Shown here: positions 23,451-33,255 of the stretch, one piece after another | Layout of the letters: each line of letters begins with the position of its first letter | Numbering within the stretch: the stretch's first letter is position 1 | Origin: an uncultured Paraprevotella sp. | GTDB lineage: Bacteria > Bacteroidota > Bacteroidia > Bacteroidales > Bacteroidaceae | Assembly (NCBI GenBank): GCA_944321565.1 | Contig: CALULT010000006.1 | Coordinates: 20,338-84,337 of the forward strand | Length of the DNA stretch: 64,000 nucleotides | Direction of reading: 5' to 3' | Notes under the pieces: generated by a model | What the model was told of the DNA's origin: nothing | The model's input: the letters and a program-made list of their open reading frames with translations, nothing else | Database searches by the model: none | Translations under genes and position numbers: made by a program

Positions 23451-26400
23451 ATGAAGAAAAAGTTTATTAGTGTTGCGATGTTCTTGGCATTGGCTGTGAG
23501 CTCACCCGTTTGGGTCGGCTGCTCGGACTATGACGACGACATTGCCAATCTTCAGTCACAGGTTGACGGCTTGAAACAGTCTGTGGACGTGACCACTGCT
23601 GAAGCCATCAGCGCTTTGCAGAGCGCTCAGGGCGAACTGCAGGCTGACATTGATGACTTGGTGTCTAGCACGGGCATAACCGACACGGACGTGGAAACTC
23701 TGAAGGGTCAAGTAGCTGATTTGCAAGCTGCTTTGGATGCAAACGACATCACCGAAGCTTCTAATCTGAGCCAGCAAATCCAAGATTTGACTAGCAAGAT
23801 CAACGACGAGGTTTCTCCCGATTTGGAACAGGTGAAGACTGACTTGGAAAATCAAAAGAAAGACCTCGAAGGTCAAATCGCTGATGTGAGCGAAGATTTG
23901 GCTAAGAAGGAAGAAGAATTGAAGCAACTTATCGCCCAGAATGCTTCTAAGGAAGACATCAATGGCCTGCAAGAGCAAATCACAACTCTTGATGGCACAT
24001 TGAAAAAACTCAATGAAGACTTTGTGGGCGTAAGCAACCGTTTCGAAACGGTTGAAAAATGGTATAATACCAACGGCACGGCATTGGCTAAGTTGACCGC
24101 TAAGGTAACCCAAATCGAGTCGTTGCTCACTTATTTGGATACTCAGAAGCAGGCTGACATCGACAAGATTACGGATCCCAAAGTCTTGGCTGAAATTCTG
24201 AAATTGGAAACTACGAACACTGCAGTGACCACTATGCAGGGTCAAATCGGTGATGCCACAACAAAAGGCACCATCCTCTATCAATTGGCTGAACTGAAAG
24301 GTTGGAAGAACAATATCGTAACTGAATTGCTCAACGGCACTGGATTCAACACATTCGCTGAGGTTTGCAAAAAGATCAACGAGTTGGAAAAAGCCCTGAA
24401 GGGTTCAGGCGAAGGCGAAGAACAAGCTGGCTTGCAGGAACAACTCGACTACTTGCAGCAGCAGATGGAAGCTTTGGCCAAGATCCAGAGCGTGGTTTAT
24501 GTGCCGAACAGCACTAGTACATACCAATTGAGTACTTATGTATTGAAGGTAAAGAATCCTAGCACGAACCAATATGTGGAAGTGGCTCAGAGTGTCAACA
24601 ACAACACGATTACCTTCCGCGTATCTCCCGCATCAAGAGCTGCTGACTTCGGTGGTGAACATCCGAAATATGAGTTGACGTTCGATGGCGAAAAACTGTC
24701 TCGTGCATTCTCCGCTGTTGAAATTGACGGTGAACCGACAATTGATACTCAGAAAGGTTACGTAACGTATAAGGTGAAGACTGGCATCGCAGCTGGTAGC
24801 AGTTATGCCGTATGCGCTGTCATCAAGGGCATCGATTCCCAAGATGATGAAGGCAATGCAGTAGCTAAAGACGGAACGGAAATCACTTCAAACTACTTCT
24901 TGGCTACTTGCGATGAAGACTTAGTGGATCAAGTTAAAATCACCAGCAACAATAGCAGCAAAGCCGAAATGCCTTACGAAATGCCTGATGGATCTGCCAG
25001 CAGCATCAATTATGGCGAAGGACTTGTTGTAGAAGGTCAGAATGCAGCAGGCACACGAGTTGTAGAGGACTTGGTAGCCAAATACGGTGTACCGACCACT
25101 ATCGAATACACTTCTGACGACACGCACAACTGGTTCCAGGTAAGCGCAGAAGGCGTACTGACCCTCAAGAACCCGTCGAACGCCATGATTGGCCGCAGCG
25201 TAACGGTTACTCCGGTAGCTGTATTCGGCAACATCAGATTGACTTCTACTACTCCGTTCGCTCAAGTTACGGTTACTCGCCGCGTGGTTGAACACCATGT
25301 TGCTGAAGTGAAGAACATCACGTGGAAGAATACAGACCAGTACATTGCGCTCACCACAGACGAAATGGATGCCATCATCAATGCTACAGAGTTGTCTCGT
25401 GGCGACTTCAATGAGTTGTACACGCAGAATCAACCCGCCAGCAAGCCGACTACCATCGCATTGCTGTCTGCCAATGTGCTCAAAGCAAATGCTTCATCTT
25501 GGGGTATCACATTGCCGACAGAAATTAGCAGCGTAAGCGGACGTGACAACACCCTCTACCTCTACATCCCGGCAGGTGCTAACGTTAATGCTGGTGGCAA
25601 CTTGGTAGTTACATTGTATGACGGCAGCAGCAGCACAAGCGGTTCTACCACTCAGACTGACTCTTATGTCATCGATGTGGACTACAATGCAATGACCTAT
25701 CCTGTAACGTCCATTGACTGGAACACAGCTCGTTGGAACGGCGGCACGAATGTCGAGCTGCAATTCCTCCCGCAAATAACCATGGACGGAGACAAGGTTG
25801 ATAAGGTCGGCAACCTATTCAATGCTAAAGACTTGTTTGCTAACTACAACGAGTTGAAGGATAAGGTTGAATCCCTTGGTGCAGAACTCGTAGTGGCGAT
25901 GGAGAACAGTGTGACGGGTATCGAAGAGGTAACCACCCCGAAAGACGATGAAATCTACAAGTATCTCAAGGATACCTACGATGGTACGCCGATGAAGATT
26001 AACATCTACATTGACTACAACGGCCATAAGGAAGCGGAGAACTCTTGTGTTGTCAGCACGGCTAACCTGAGCGGTACATGGACGAACCCGACGACCATGA
26101 ACTTGGAAGTTGACAACCTGTCGCAGACCTACAACATCGCTGCAGGTGCCCAGTGGAAAGACATCCAAGGTCGTTTGATGTGGGAGAACGGAAGTGAAGC
26201 TACAACCTCACCTGACTACAAGTTCAAAAATTCTCCGTTCGAGACGAATGCTGATGGTTACTACCTGACAGCACCGACATTCAAAATTGTGAAGGTTCAA
26301 GGTAAAGATGCAAACACTTGCGAATACATAATGTCGAACACTGAATTCGAGAAGAATGGTACGATTACCTTCACGGATGCTGCCAAGCAACTCGTATTCG

Positions 26401-26522
26401 CTAATCCTTACGAGGTGGTTATCCGCATCTCGGCAGATTCCCCGTGGGGTCCGATCAACGGTTTGACCGATGACTATGTGGATGTGACGCTGACCATCAA
26501 AGAAGGTGCAAAGGCATATTAA
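23451..26522 (+). CDS. Large S-layer-like surface lipoprotein (BT1927 type), predicted phase-variable
   Basis: Predicted surface-layer protein, 1023 residues. A lipoprotein signal ends VWVGC, followed by SDYDDDIANLQSQVDGLK, the hallmark opening of the BT1927-like family of Bacteroidales surface-layer lipoproteins. Residues about 30-345 are an almost continuous Gln/Glu/Leu/Asp coiled coil, probably a stalk. The remaining two thirds are Thr/Ser/Asn-rich beta-sandwich-like domains. By eye, its codons (GCT, GGT, TTG, ACT, AAG) differ from the GCC/CTG/ACC-rich neighbours, in line with very high expression or a separate history. It lies 65 bases from the right recombination site and should be transcribed only when the switch is inverted. 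A terminator follows at 26581. Confidence 0.85.
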   Translation: MKKKFISVAMFLALAVSSPVWVGCSDYDDDIANLQSQVDGLKQSVDVTTAEAISALQSAQGELQADIDDLVSSTGITDTDVETLKGQVADLQAALDANDITEASNLSQQIQDLTSKINDEVSPDLEQVKTDLENQKKDLEGQIADVSEDLAKKEEELKQLIAQNASKEDINGLQEQITTLDGTLKKLNEDFVGVSNRFETVEKWYNTNGTALAKLTAKVTQIESLLTYLDTQKQADIDKITDPKVLAEILKLETTNTAVTTMQGQIGDATTKGTILYQLAELKGWKNNIVTELLNGTGFNTFAEVCKKINELEKALKGSGEGEEQAGLQEQLDYLQQQMEALAKIQSVVYVPNSTSTYQLSTYVLKVKNPSTNQYVEVAQSVNNNTITFRVSPASRAADFGGEHPKYELTFDGEKLSRAFSAVEIDGEPTIDTQKGYVTYKVKTGIAAGSSYAVCAVIKGIDSQDDEGNAVAKDGTEITSNYFLATCDEDLVDQVKITSNNSSKAEMPYEMPDGSASSINYGEGLVVEGQNAAGTRVVEDLVAKYGVPTTIEYTSDDTHNWFQVSAEGVLTLKNPSNAMIGRSVTVTPVAVFGNIRLTSTTPFAQVTVTRRVVEHHVAEVKNITWKNTDQYIALTTDEMDAIINATELSRGDFNELYTQNQPASKPTTIALLSANVLKANASSWGITLPTEISSVSGRDNTLYLYIPAGANVNAGGNLVVTLYDGSSSTSGSTTQTDSYVIDVDYNAMTYPVTSIDWNTARWNGGTNVELQFLPQITMDGDKVDKVGNLFNAKDLFANYNELKDKVESLGAELVVAMENSVTGIEEVTTPKDDEIYKYLKDTYDGTPMKINIYIDYNGHKEAENSCVVSTANLSGTWTNPTTMNLEVDNLSQTYNIAAGAQWKDIQGRLMWENGSEATTSPDYKFKNSPFETNADGYYLTAPTFKIVKVQGKDANTCEYIMSNTEFEKNGTITFTDAAKQLVFANPYEVVIRISADSPWGPINGLTDDYVDVTLTIKEGAKAY

Positions 26523-26580
26523 TGACAAACCCCAATCCCCATCCCGTTTCCCCTGAACGGTATGGGTACGGGAAACTCCC

Positions 26581-26613
26581 AAGCGGCCCGGCTCAACAAC
26601 CGGACCGCTTTTT
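26581..26613 (+). terminator. Rho-independent terminator of the S-layer-like gene
   Basis: AAGCGGCCCGG paired with CCGGACCGCTT (one mismatch) around an 8-base loop, followed by TTTCC, 58 bases after the stop codon. Confidence 0.82.
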
Positions 26614-26630
26614 CCATTTAATGGCAATAG

Positions 26631-26686
26631 GAAAAACACTCCTGCCTTGTAGAGGGAAACGCCCCTAGGGAACCAGAAACGCCACA
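26631..26686 (+). repeat. Intergenic GC-rich hairpin repeat, family A, degenerate
   Basis: AAACACTCCTGCCTTGTAGA and GGGAAACGCCCCTAGGGAAC resemble the family A frame with several changes. Confidence 0.5.
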
Positions 26687-26773
26687 TCGTGCGCGCTCCA
26701 ATATGATATCCACAATTTCTTTCGTGCACGTGAAAATCATGCGGCGGAAAGAGGGAAGTCACTCTTGTGCACA

Positions 26774-26828
26774 TGAAACCCCTTTGGCCCTTCGGGCTAC
26801 CTCCCCTACAAGGCGGAGGAGTTTTTCT
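26774..26828 (-). repeat. Intergenic GC-rich hairpin repeat, family A
   Basis: Reverse-oriented copy: GAAACCCCTTTGGCCCTTCG, GGCTACCTCCCCTACAAGGC, GGAGGAGTTTTTC. It is preceded by CACTCTTGTGCACATG, which matches the outer flank of the copy at 23124 (CATGCACAAGAGTGAC reversed), so the true element extends beyond the core. Confidence 0.78.
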
Positions 26829-26831
26829 GCG

Positions 26832-27088
26832 ACCATTCATCCTGCCCTGCAGGCCTCTATGCTGCGGGGGATTTGTAATCCCACGCAATGGAATATAAGG
26901 ATTTGCAATCCGAGAAAACAATTCCTATGCGTTGCCTGCTTTGAAGCATGCGGTCTTTGAAAAGTCCTTGCGGACTTTGCGGATTCGGAAATCCGCAGCT
27001 CCTGTTGCGCCGGATTACAAATCCGTCGCAGCAAGCTGTCCTTCCGGACATCCGGAATACTACCGTTCATCCTGCCCTGCAGGCCTCT
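26832..27088. repeat. Repeat block bounded by 27-base direct repeats, with GGATT-type palindromes
   Basis: Direct copies at 26832-26858 and 27062-27088 (core CATCCTGCCCTGCAGGCCTC, one mismatch in 27) flank about 200 bases carrying short palindromes: GGGATTTGTAATCCC (26868-26882), GGATTTGCAATCC (26899-26911), GCGGATTCGGAAATCCGC (26979-26996) and CGGATTACAAATCCG (27011-27025). No gene is visible. It is the leader region of the next gene and no TAnnTTTG promoter was recognised in it. Confidence 0.7.
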
Positions 27089-27152
27089 CTACCCTCCACA
27101 GCTACAGGCTGTGAGCATCCAACATTCAACAATTAACCTAAAAAGTAAAGAC

Positions 27153-30100
27153 ATGAACAAACAAACCTTCATTTCCATTGTAGCCTTGTTGGCCGCGCCG
27201 ACCTTGCTCATAGGCGGTCTGCGGAGCTCAGGCATTTTTGACAGTGGCGGTACGGAACCCGCCGTGGTACAACCCTCTGCCACACAAACTCTACAACAAG
27301 ATAATCCTGCGGTTTCCGCAGATGAACCCATTGACATGACATCCAGGGTGGTCAACGCCAAGATGGACCTGACGTATGGTTGGCAACAAAACCCCGCAGG
27401 AGGGAACTTCCGCCCCCTTGCCATTCCCGGAGATGCGCAAAGCAACCCTCCTGCCGTGACGGCTGTCACCAACATGTGGGAACATTGGGTGGGCGGTAAT
27501 GGCCTTCCCGAAGGACAAGCCATCTACCAGGATCTTACTAACCTTCCCAACGGGAAGTACCGGGTAAGCATGGCCGCCATGATTGATCAGGGCGGGAACA
27601 ACCCGCAGGCATATGTCTATGCCAATGCCGCAGAAACAAAGGTCACCACGACGGAGTTGGCCTATTACACCGTGGACGGCGAAGTGACCGACCACACGCT
27701 GAGCCTAGGCCTGCGTATCAAGGCTGGCAACAACGCGTGGTGGAGCGGAATCACCGACGTCAGCCTGACCTACTTGGACGGCCAGCGCGGTATCCTGCGC
27801 GACACGTATAACGAAGCGCAAGCCGCTTACAAGGCATACGGCGCAACGGATAGCGAGTTCGAAAGCCTGTTGGCTGAGACTGAAACCCTCTTGGGAAAAG
27901 CAGATGCCACGGTTGCCGAATGCGCGACGGCGGGCGAAACGCTCGAAGCCGCACTCTATGACTACTGTGTCAGCCATTCCACGGCGGAACAACCCTACGA
28001 TATGACCCATTTGTTGGCCAATCCCACCTTCGATGCCGCCAACTACGACGGTTGGACGCAAGAGGGGTATTCCGGCGAACCCAATTATCCCAAATACGGA
28101 GCCGGTGCCATCGAATACTGGCATTGCACTTTTGACCTGAACCAAACCGTGGGCAACTTGCCCGACGGACAATACCGAGTCAGCGCACAGCTGGCAGCTG
28201 AAACCACGGGCACCGTGTGGCTCTATGCCGCTGAAAGCATGGCCAACCCCACTACCAACCCGGTGCCCGGCAACCTGATAGCCACGGGCGACCGTTTCGC
28301 GGCTGACCGCGGGAGCGACCGAGTTTCCGTGGAAGTGACGGTGCTTGAAGGAGAATTGAAGATTGGCATACGCACCGATGTTTTGAACAACTGGATTGTC
28401 TTCGACGACTTCCGCCTGGAATACCTGGGCGAAGACGTGGAAGTCTATGCAACGGAAGTAGCACTGTTGCTGGAAGAAGCCCGCGGCATGCAGGATAACG
28501 AGATGCCCGCCTCCGTGAAAGCCAACCTGGAAGCCGCTATCGCCGCAGCCGACGCCCTGACCTCCGGAAGCACGGCGGCAGACTACCGCACGGCACTCGC
28601 CGCCCTGCGCACCTCCATCGAAGAAGTGGAATCCCTCAGCCAGCTATATCCGGCATACCTCGAAATGCTCACCGAATGCCAGCACCTGCTCGACATCACG
28701 ACCGACAACGAAGCGCGCCGCGCCTTTGAGACCGCCATGCAGGCTTCCGCCGAACGGGTGGCCGCTGCGGAAGACGCCTTTGTCTATCGCGACGAAACCG
28801 CCGTGCTGGACGAAGCACGGCAAGCCTTCATCGCCGCAGGCCCAGCACTGATTGAAGGAGAAGGCATCGACATGACCGAACTGCTTGCCAACCCCACCTT
28901 CGATGCCGCCAACACCAACGGGTGGACACAGGAAGGATACTCCGGCGAAGGGGGCTATCCCAAATATGGAGCCGGAGCCATCGAGTACTGGCACTGCACC
29001 TTCGACCTGCACCAAACGGTGACAGGACTGCGTGACGGGCTCTACCGCGTCAGCGCACAACTCGCGGCCACCATTCCTAGCAACGTGCAGCTCTATGCCG
29101 ACGACCTCTCGGCCAACGCCGCCCGACAGTTGATTGAGGGCACGGACAACCTGACCGGGACGGGCGACCGCTTCGCCTCCAACCGCGAAGATGACCGCGC
29201 CAGCGTGGCAGCCCTCGTCCTCGACGGCGAACTGCGCCTCGGCATGCGCACCTCGGCCCTGGACACCTGGATTGTGTTCGACGACTTCCGCCTGGAGTTC
29301 CTCGGCGAAACCCTGGAAATCTATGCCGAAGAAGTGGCCAAACTGGCCGACGAAGCCCGCGCCATGCTGGATGGCGAAGCCCCGGCCCAGGTGAAAGCCG
29401 AACTGGAACAGGCCGTGGCCACAGCCGACGCGCTGACTCCCGCGAGCGGCATGGAAGCCTACAAGCAGCTGATTCCCGTGCTGAACACGGCTATGGAGCG
29501 GATGGCAACGGCCTCGACCCTCTATCCGGCCTACGCCGACATTGTGGAAGCCATTGAAAACATGCTCAAATCCACAGCCGCCAGCGACGCGCACACCGCG
29601 CTCGAAACCGCCCTGCAGGCATCCGCCCAAAGGATAGACGCGTCGGCGGACGTCGCCATCTATGCCACGGAGATCGTCACGCTAAAGGAAGCCGCCCGCG
29701 CCTTCGTGGTCTCGAAGCCCACGCTGCTCGACGGGCAGGCGCTCACCGTCTCCTTCATGCTGGATAACCCGACCTTCGATGCGGCCAACACCGACGGCTG
29801 GACCATTGATGGCTACACGGGACAGGCTGGCTACCCGCGCTTCGGGGGCGGTGCCGCAGAGTTTTGGCATGCCGCCTTCGACCTGAACCAAACCGTGACC
29901 GACCTGCCCGACGGGCAATACCGCGTCAGCGCACAAGTCGCAGCAACCCTAACGAAGGACGTGGAAGTTTATGCCAACGAGATTTCGGGCAATCCCGACC
30001 TCTACCTGTCCAACGGGCAGACGCTGGACGGCGTGGGTGATGGTTTCGCCACCTACCGCGAAGATAACCGTGTGACCCTCGGACTGAGTATCCTCGGCGG

Positions 30101-32681
30101 CGAAAGCCTCAAGCTCGGACTGCGCACCGAAGCCACGGATGGCTGGGTGGTATTCGACGACTTCCGACTGGAATACCTCGGAGAAAAATTAGAATACTAC
30201 GCCGAAGAATTGGCACGCCTCGCAGGAAAAGCACAAGGCATGCTGGGCATGGACGCAACGGCACAGGTGAAGGCCGCGCTGGAAGAGGCTTTGGCCACGG
30301 CCGACGCACTGAACCCAGAAACCAACACCATGGAAGAATATAAGGCGGCCATCACCGCACTGCGCGAAGCCATGGCGCAAATGGACACCTCCGGCGGGAT
30401 GTATCCGGCCTACGCCGAGATGCTCGCGGTCTGCCAGGCCTTGCTGGACGCCACGGACGACAACGCGGCACGACAGGTCTTCGAAGCCGCCATGCAAGCA
30501 TCTGCCGACAGGCTGGATGCCACGACGGACGCCAAAGCCTATGAAGCGGAAGTGGCCGCACTGGATGCCGCCCGCCGCACCTTCATCGCCGCAGGCCCCG
30601 ATGTGGCCGCAGGGCAGCATATAGACCTGACCTTCCTGGTGCAGAACCCGGAATGCACCGCCACAGGCGGTTGGAACCCGGGCAAGACCGGCGGCAACTT
30701 CCAGTCGCTTTCCGATGCGGAAAAGAACGGAGGATATGCAGGCAGCTTCATCGAGAAGTGGGACCCGACGGTGAACTACCACAGCGGGGAGACTCCCATT
30801 TACCAGAACATCAACGGCCTGCCCGAAGGCGTATATAGCCTGCGCGCTGCAGCCTTCCGCACGAACTCAAGCGGCGAGTCGCCACGCTACTCCATGCAGC
30901 TGTTCCTCAACAACGGAGGCAAACTCGTGGCCGGCGACCAACTGGACTACGTGGCCACTTACGGACTGGTGGATGCCGGTGACAACCACACCGTAACCAT
31001 CGGCCTGCGCACCACGTTGGACAACCAGGCCAACTGGTGCGGCATCGCCGATGTTACCTTATTATATTGGGGCTCGGACACCGAAGCCTACGAGGCTTAC
31101 CGCCAGAACGTGGCACAGGAACTGGCGGACGTGACGGCGGACATTGAACTGAACGAGTGCTATGCCCAAATGGCCACACAGGCACTGGAAGACAATGCCG
31201 CAACCGGAACCGACGATGCGGAGAGCCTGAAGGCAAAGATCACCGCGTTGGAGAACGCGCTCCAAGCCACGTATGAAAGCATCGTGCCCTACGAAGCGTA
31301 TCTGGCCGCCGAACAAACGACCCGTGCATTAGCCTCCAATTCGGACGGTGGCGACCGCGCGACCTTCGAGCAAGGCATCGAAGCATGCTATGCCGATGGC
31401 GACGCAGCCACGACCCGCGCCGCGCTGGAAAGCCTGCCTGCCCGACTGGAAAGCCTGCGGCAAACTTACATGCTGAGCGGCTCGCGCCCCTTGCATGGCA
31501 CCCGCTTCGACCTCTCTTTCGCCGTGCCCAATATGGACTTCGCGCAAGGGCTGGATGGCTGGCAGACCGACCTGAACATCGCCGACGGAGAAAACTTCCG
31601 CACCCTGACCAACGAGGAAGTGAACAGCCAATATGCAGGCACCTTTGCCGAACGCTACTACCTGGACGACAGCAGGCTGGCTGAAGCCGCCGGAAAACGG
31701 GCGATGTTCCGCATCGTCAGCGGCATGCCCGTGGGATTGTACTCCCTGGAAGCCGCAGCCTTCGGCCAACGGGTATGGATTGGCGACGGCGAACGCCGCC
31801 CGGGCATGATCTCACTCTACCTGAACAACGAATCAGCGGACATCCAGGGCACGAAATTGGACTACATGTCCACCTACTCCACCCTTTGCGTGGACGGCAA
31901 CCTGGAATTCGGCTTACGCACGGAGGAGGACAACACGCAGAACTGGCTCGGACTGGGCGACGTGCACCTCTATTACTACGGCATTCCCGACTTGTTCTTG
32001 GACAGCCGGACGTATAGTCCTATCTCGCATGACACGTATGCACACGTATATTTGCTCAACGAGTTCGAGGCCGCACACTGGAACACGCTTTGCCTGCCCT
32101 TCAACGTGACTGCCGAAGACCAGGCCGCTTATTTCGCCGAAGTGCGCGAAATCACAGGATTGAAACTCAATGGCACGGTTCTCTGTCTGACCACCGCCCC
32201 CGCCACCCAAATGCTGGCCGGGAAGCCATATCTCGTGAAGACGGCTACCGAAGCGGAGGAAATGACGTTTGAGAACATGCACGTGCTGGCCGCCGCGCCG
32301 CAGGCCGTCACCTTCACGGAAGGCGACGTGACGCTGACCTTCCGAGGGCTGTATAACCCAACGCCACTATCCACCGACATGTATGCCTGCGAGGAGGACT
32401 ACTTCGTGCGTCCGGCTTCGACGGACGGCCTGTCCTTCCGCGCTTACCTCACGCTGGAAGGCGGCACGACGGAGTATGAGCGCATCCTGTTCGACGTGGG
32501 TGCCGAGGACGAAGAACAGCTGCCTACGTCCATCAATGGCATCGAGGCCGCAGCGGACGAGCCGGTGGATGTCTATTCCACGGGTGGTGTCTTGCTGAAG
32601 AAGCAAGTGCGCCGCGCGGATGCCCTGAAGGGGCTTCCCGCCGGGCTCTATGTCGTGGACGGAGAGAAAATCGCAAAGTGA
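27153..32681 (+). CDS. Very large modular secreted protein with repeated jelly-roll/helical units
   Basis: Function unknown, probably a cell-surface or secreted binding protein of 1842 residues. The start at ATG 27153 (MNKQTFISIVALLAAPTLL) gives a signal peptide. Six beta-sandwich-like modules alternate with Ala/Glu-rich helical spacers. Three modules share NPTFDAAN...GWT, YPKYGAGAIEYWHCTFDL, LPDGQYRVSAQ and WIVFDDFRLEYLGE, repeating every 870 and 876 bases (28020, 28890, 29766). The first and last two are divergent relatives (ITDVSLTYLDG, DVTLLYWGS, LGDVHLYYYG). Galactose-binding-like carbohydrate modules have this look. Residues about 1790-1842 (DVYSTGGVLLKKQVRR, GLPAGLYVVDGEKI) resemble the Por/type IX-style C-terminal sorting domain. 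A terminator follows at 32772. Confidence 0.8.
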   Translation: MNKQTFISIVALLAAPTLLIGGLRSSGIFDSGGTEPAVVQPSATQTLQQDNPAVSADEPIDMTSRVVNAKMDLTYGWQQNPAGGNFRPLAIPGDAQSNPPAVTAVTNMWEHWVGGNGLPEGQAIYQDLTNLPNGKYRVSMAAMIDQGGNNPQAYVYANAAETKVTTTELAYYTVDGEVTDHTLSLGLRIKAGNNAWWSGITDVSLTYLDGQRGILRDTYNEAQAAYKAYGATDSEFESLLAETETLLGKADATVAECATAGETLEAALYDYCVSHSTAEQPYDMTHLLANPTFDAANYDGWTQEGYSGEPNYPKYGAGAIEYWHCTFDLNQTVGNLPDGQYRVSAQLAAETTGTVWLYAAESMANPTTNPVPGNLIATGDRFAADRGSDRVSVEVTVLEGELKIGIRTDVLNNWIVFDDFRLEYLGEDVEVYATEVALLLEEARGMQDNEMPASVKANLEAAIAAADALTSGSTAADYRTALAALRTSIEEVESLSQLYPAYLEMLTECQHLLDITTDNEARRAFETAMQASAERVAAAEDAFVYRDETAVLDEARQAFIAAGPALIEGEGIDMTELLANPTFDAANTNGWTQEGYSGEGGYPKYGAGAIEYWHCTFDLHQTVTGLRDGLYRVSAQLAATIPSNVQLYADDLSANAARQLIEGTDNLTGTGDRFASNREDDRASVAALVLDGELRLGMRTSALDTWIVFDDFRLEFLGETLEIYAEEVAKLADEARAMLDGEAPAQVKAELEQAVATADALTPASGMEAYKQLIPVLNTAMERMATASTLYPAYADIVEAIENMLKSTAASDAHTALETALQASAQRIDASADVAIYATEIVTLKEAARAFVVSKPTLLDGQALTVSFMLDNPTFDAANTDGWTIDGYTGQAGYPRFGGGAAEFWHAAFDLNQTVTDLPDGQYRVSAQVAATLTKDVEVYANEISGNPDLYLSNGQTLDGVGDGFATYREDNRVTLGLSILGGESLKLGLRTEATDGWVVFDDFRLEYLGEKLEYYAEELARLAGKAQGMLGMDATAQVKAALEEALATADALNPETNTMEEYKAAITALREAMAQMDTSGGMYPAYAEMLAVCQALLDATDDNAARQVFEAAMQASADRLDATTDAKAYEAEVAALDAARRTFIAAGPDVAAGQHIDLTFLVQNPECTATGGWNPGKTGGNFQSLSDAEKNGGYAGSFIEKWDPTVNYHSGETPIYQNINGLPEGVYSLRAAAFRTNSSGESPRYSMQLFLNNGGKLVAGDQLDYVATYGLVDAGDNHTVTIGLRTTLDNQANWCGIADVTLLYWGSDTEAYEAYRQNVAQELADVTADIELNECYAQMATQALEDNAATGTDDAESLKAKITALENALQATYESIVPYEAYLAAEQTTRALASNSDGGDRATFEQGIEACYADGDAATTRAALESLPARLESLRQTYMLSGSRPLHGTRFDLSFAVPNMDFAQGLDGWQTDLNIADGENFRTLTNEEVNSQYAGTFAERYYLDDSRLAEAAGKRAMFRIVSGMPVGLYSLEAAAFGQRVWIGDGERRPGMISLYLNNESADIQGTKLDYMSTYSTLCVDGNLEFGLRTEEDNTQNWLGLGDVHLYYYGIPDLFLDSRTYSPISHDTYAHVYLLNEFEAAHWNTLCLPFNVTAEDQAAYFAEVREITGLKLNGTVLCLTTAPATQMLAGKPYLVKTATEAEEMTFENMHVLAAAPQAVTFTEGDVTLTFRGLYNPTPLSTDMYACEEDYFVRPASTDGLSFRAYLTLEGGTTEYERILFDVGAEDEEQLPTSINGIEAAADEPVDVYSTGGVLLKKQVRRADALKGLPAGLYVVDGEKIAK

Positions 32682-32771
32682 GGAAATAAGTAAAAGCTCA
32701 TAAGAATAGTTTCGCCCCGCAAGAATCTCCATTCATTTGCCAGAAGCGACAAAGGCGAAACTCGGTTGATG

Positions 32772-32806
32772 AAAGGCTGTCTCCGTGAGGAGGCAGCCTT
32801 TTTTTG
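32772..32806 (+). terminator. Rho-independent terminator of the large modular protein gene
   Basis: AAAGGCTGTCTCC and GGAGGCAGCCTTT form a 12-13 bp stem with one mismatch and a GTGA loop, followed by a T run, 90 bases after the stop. Confidence 0.9.
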
Positions 32807-32865
32807 AAGGGAATAAATATGACAGCAGCCACAAAAACGGCTCCGCCTTGTTCGCCGACCGGATG

Positions 32866-32930
32866 GCAAAAACTGTCCCGCCTCGCAGGGGGACGAGCCG
32901 CGCAGCGGCTAGGGGGTCTCCCGCCCACGT
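32866..32930 (+). repeat. Intergenic GC-rich hairpin repeat, family B
   Basis: GCAAAAACTGTCCCGCCTCG, CAGGGGGACGAGCCGCGCAG, CGGCTAGGGGGTCTCCCGCC. The GCCGC/GCGGC arms pair across GCA. Confidence 0.8.
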
Positions 32931-33018
32931 GCCCATTCGCAATGGATTATCCTGGCCATCGGGGGTGCCTGCTGTTCAAGTTGCTCGAGTGTGGAGTAAA
33001 AGTTACCTGTTGTGGATG

Positions 33019-33071
33019 TAAAACCCCCCGTCCGCCTTCGGCGTCCTGCCCCCCTGCGAGGCGGGGCTTTC
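33019..33071 (-). repeat. Intergenic GC-rich hairpin repeat, family B
   Basis: Reverse-oriented copy: TAAAACCCCCCGTCCGCCTT, CGGCGTCCTGCCCCCCTGCG, AGGCGGGGCTT. It is followed by CCGGCCATCCATCGCAGCGG, as at 23331-23360. Confidence 0.75.
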
Positions 33072-33110
33072 CTTCCGGCCATCCATCGCAGCGGATGGAG
33101 TAACAATTAC

Positions 33111-33176
33111 CAAAAACAGTCCCGCCTTGCAGGGGGACGAGCCGCGCAGCGGCGGGTGGGGGGCTCTCGTCCACGT
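33111..33176 (+). repeat. Intergenic GC-rich hairpin repeat, family B
   Basis: CAAAAACAGTCCCGCCTTGC, AGGGGGACGAGCCGCGCAGC, GGCGGGTGGGGGGCTCTCGT. It is followed by GCAGCCATAATGGCTG, the same flanking mini-palindrome seen beside 23269 and 20656. Confidence 0.8.
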
Positions 33177-33255
33177 GGCAGCCATAATGGCTGTTTTGTT
33201 TTCCATGCGGGGCGTAACGACACTTCCGTTTGCCATGCGGAATGGTTGCGTGGGC

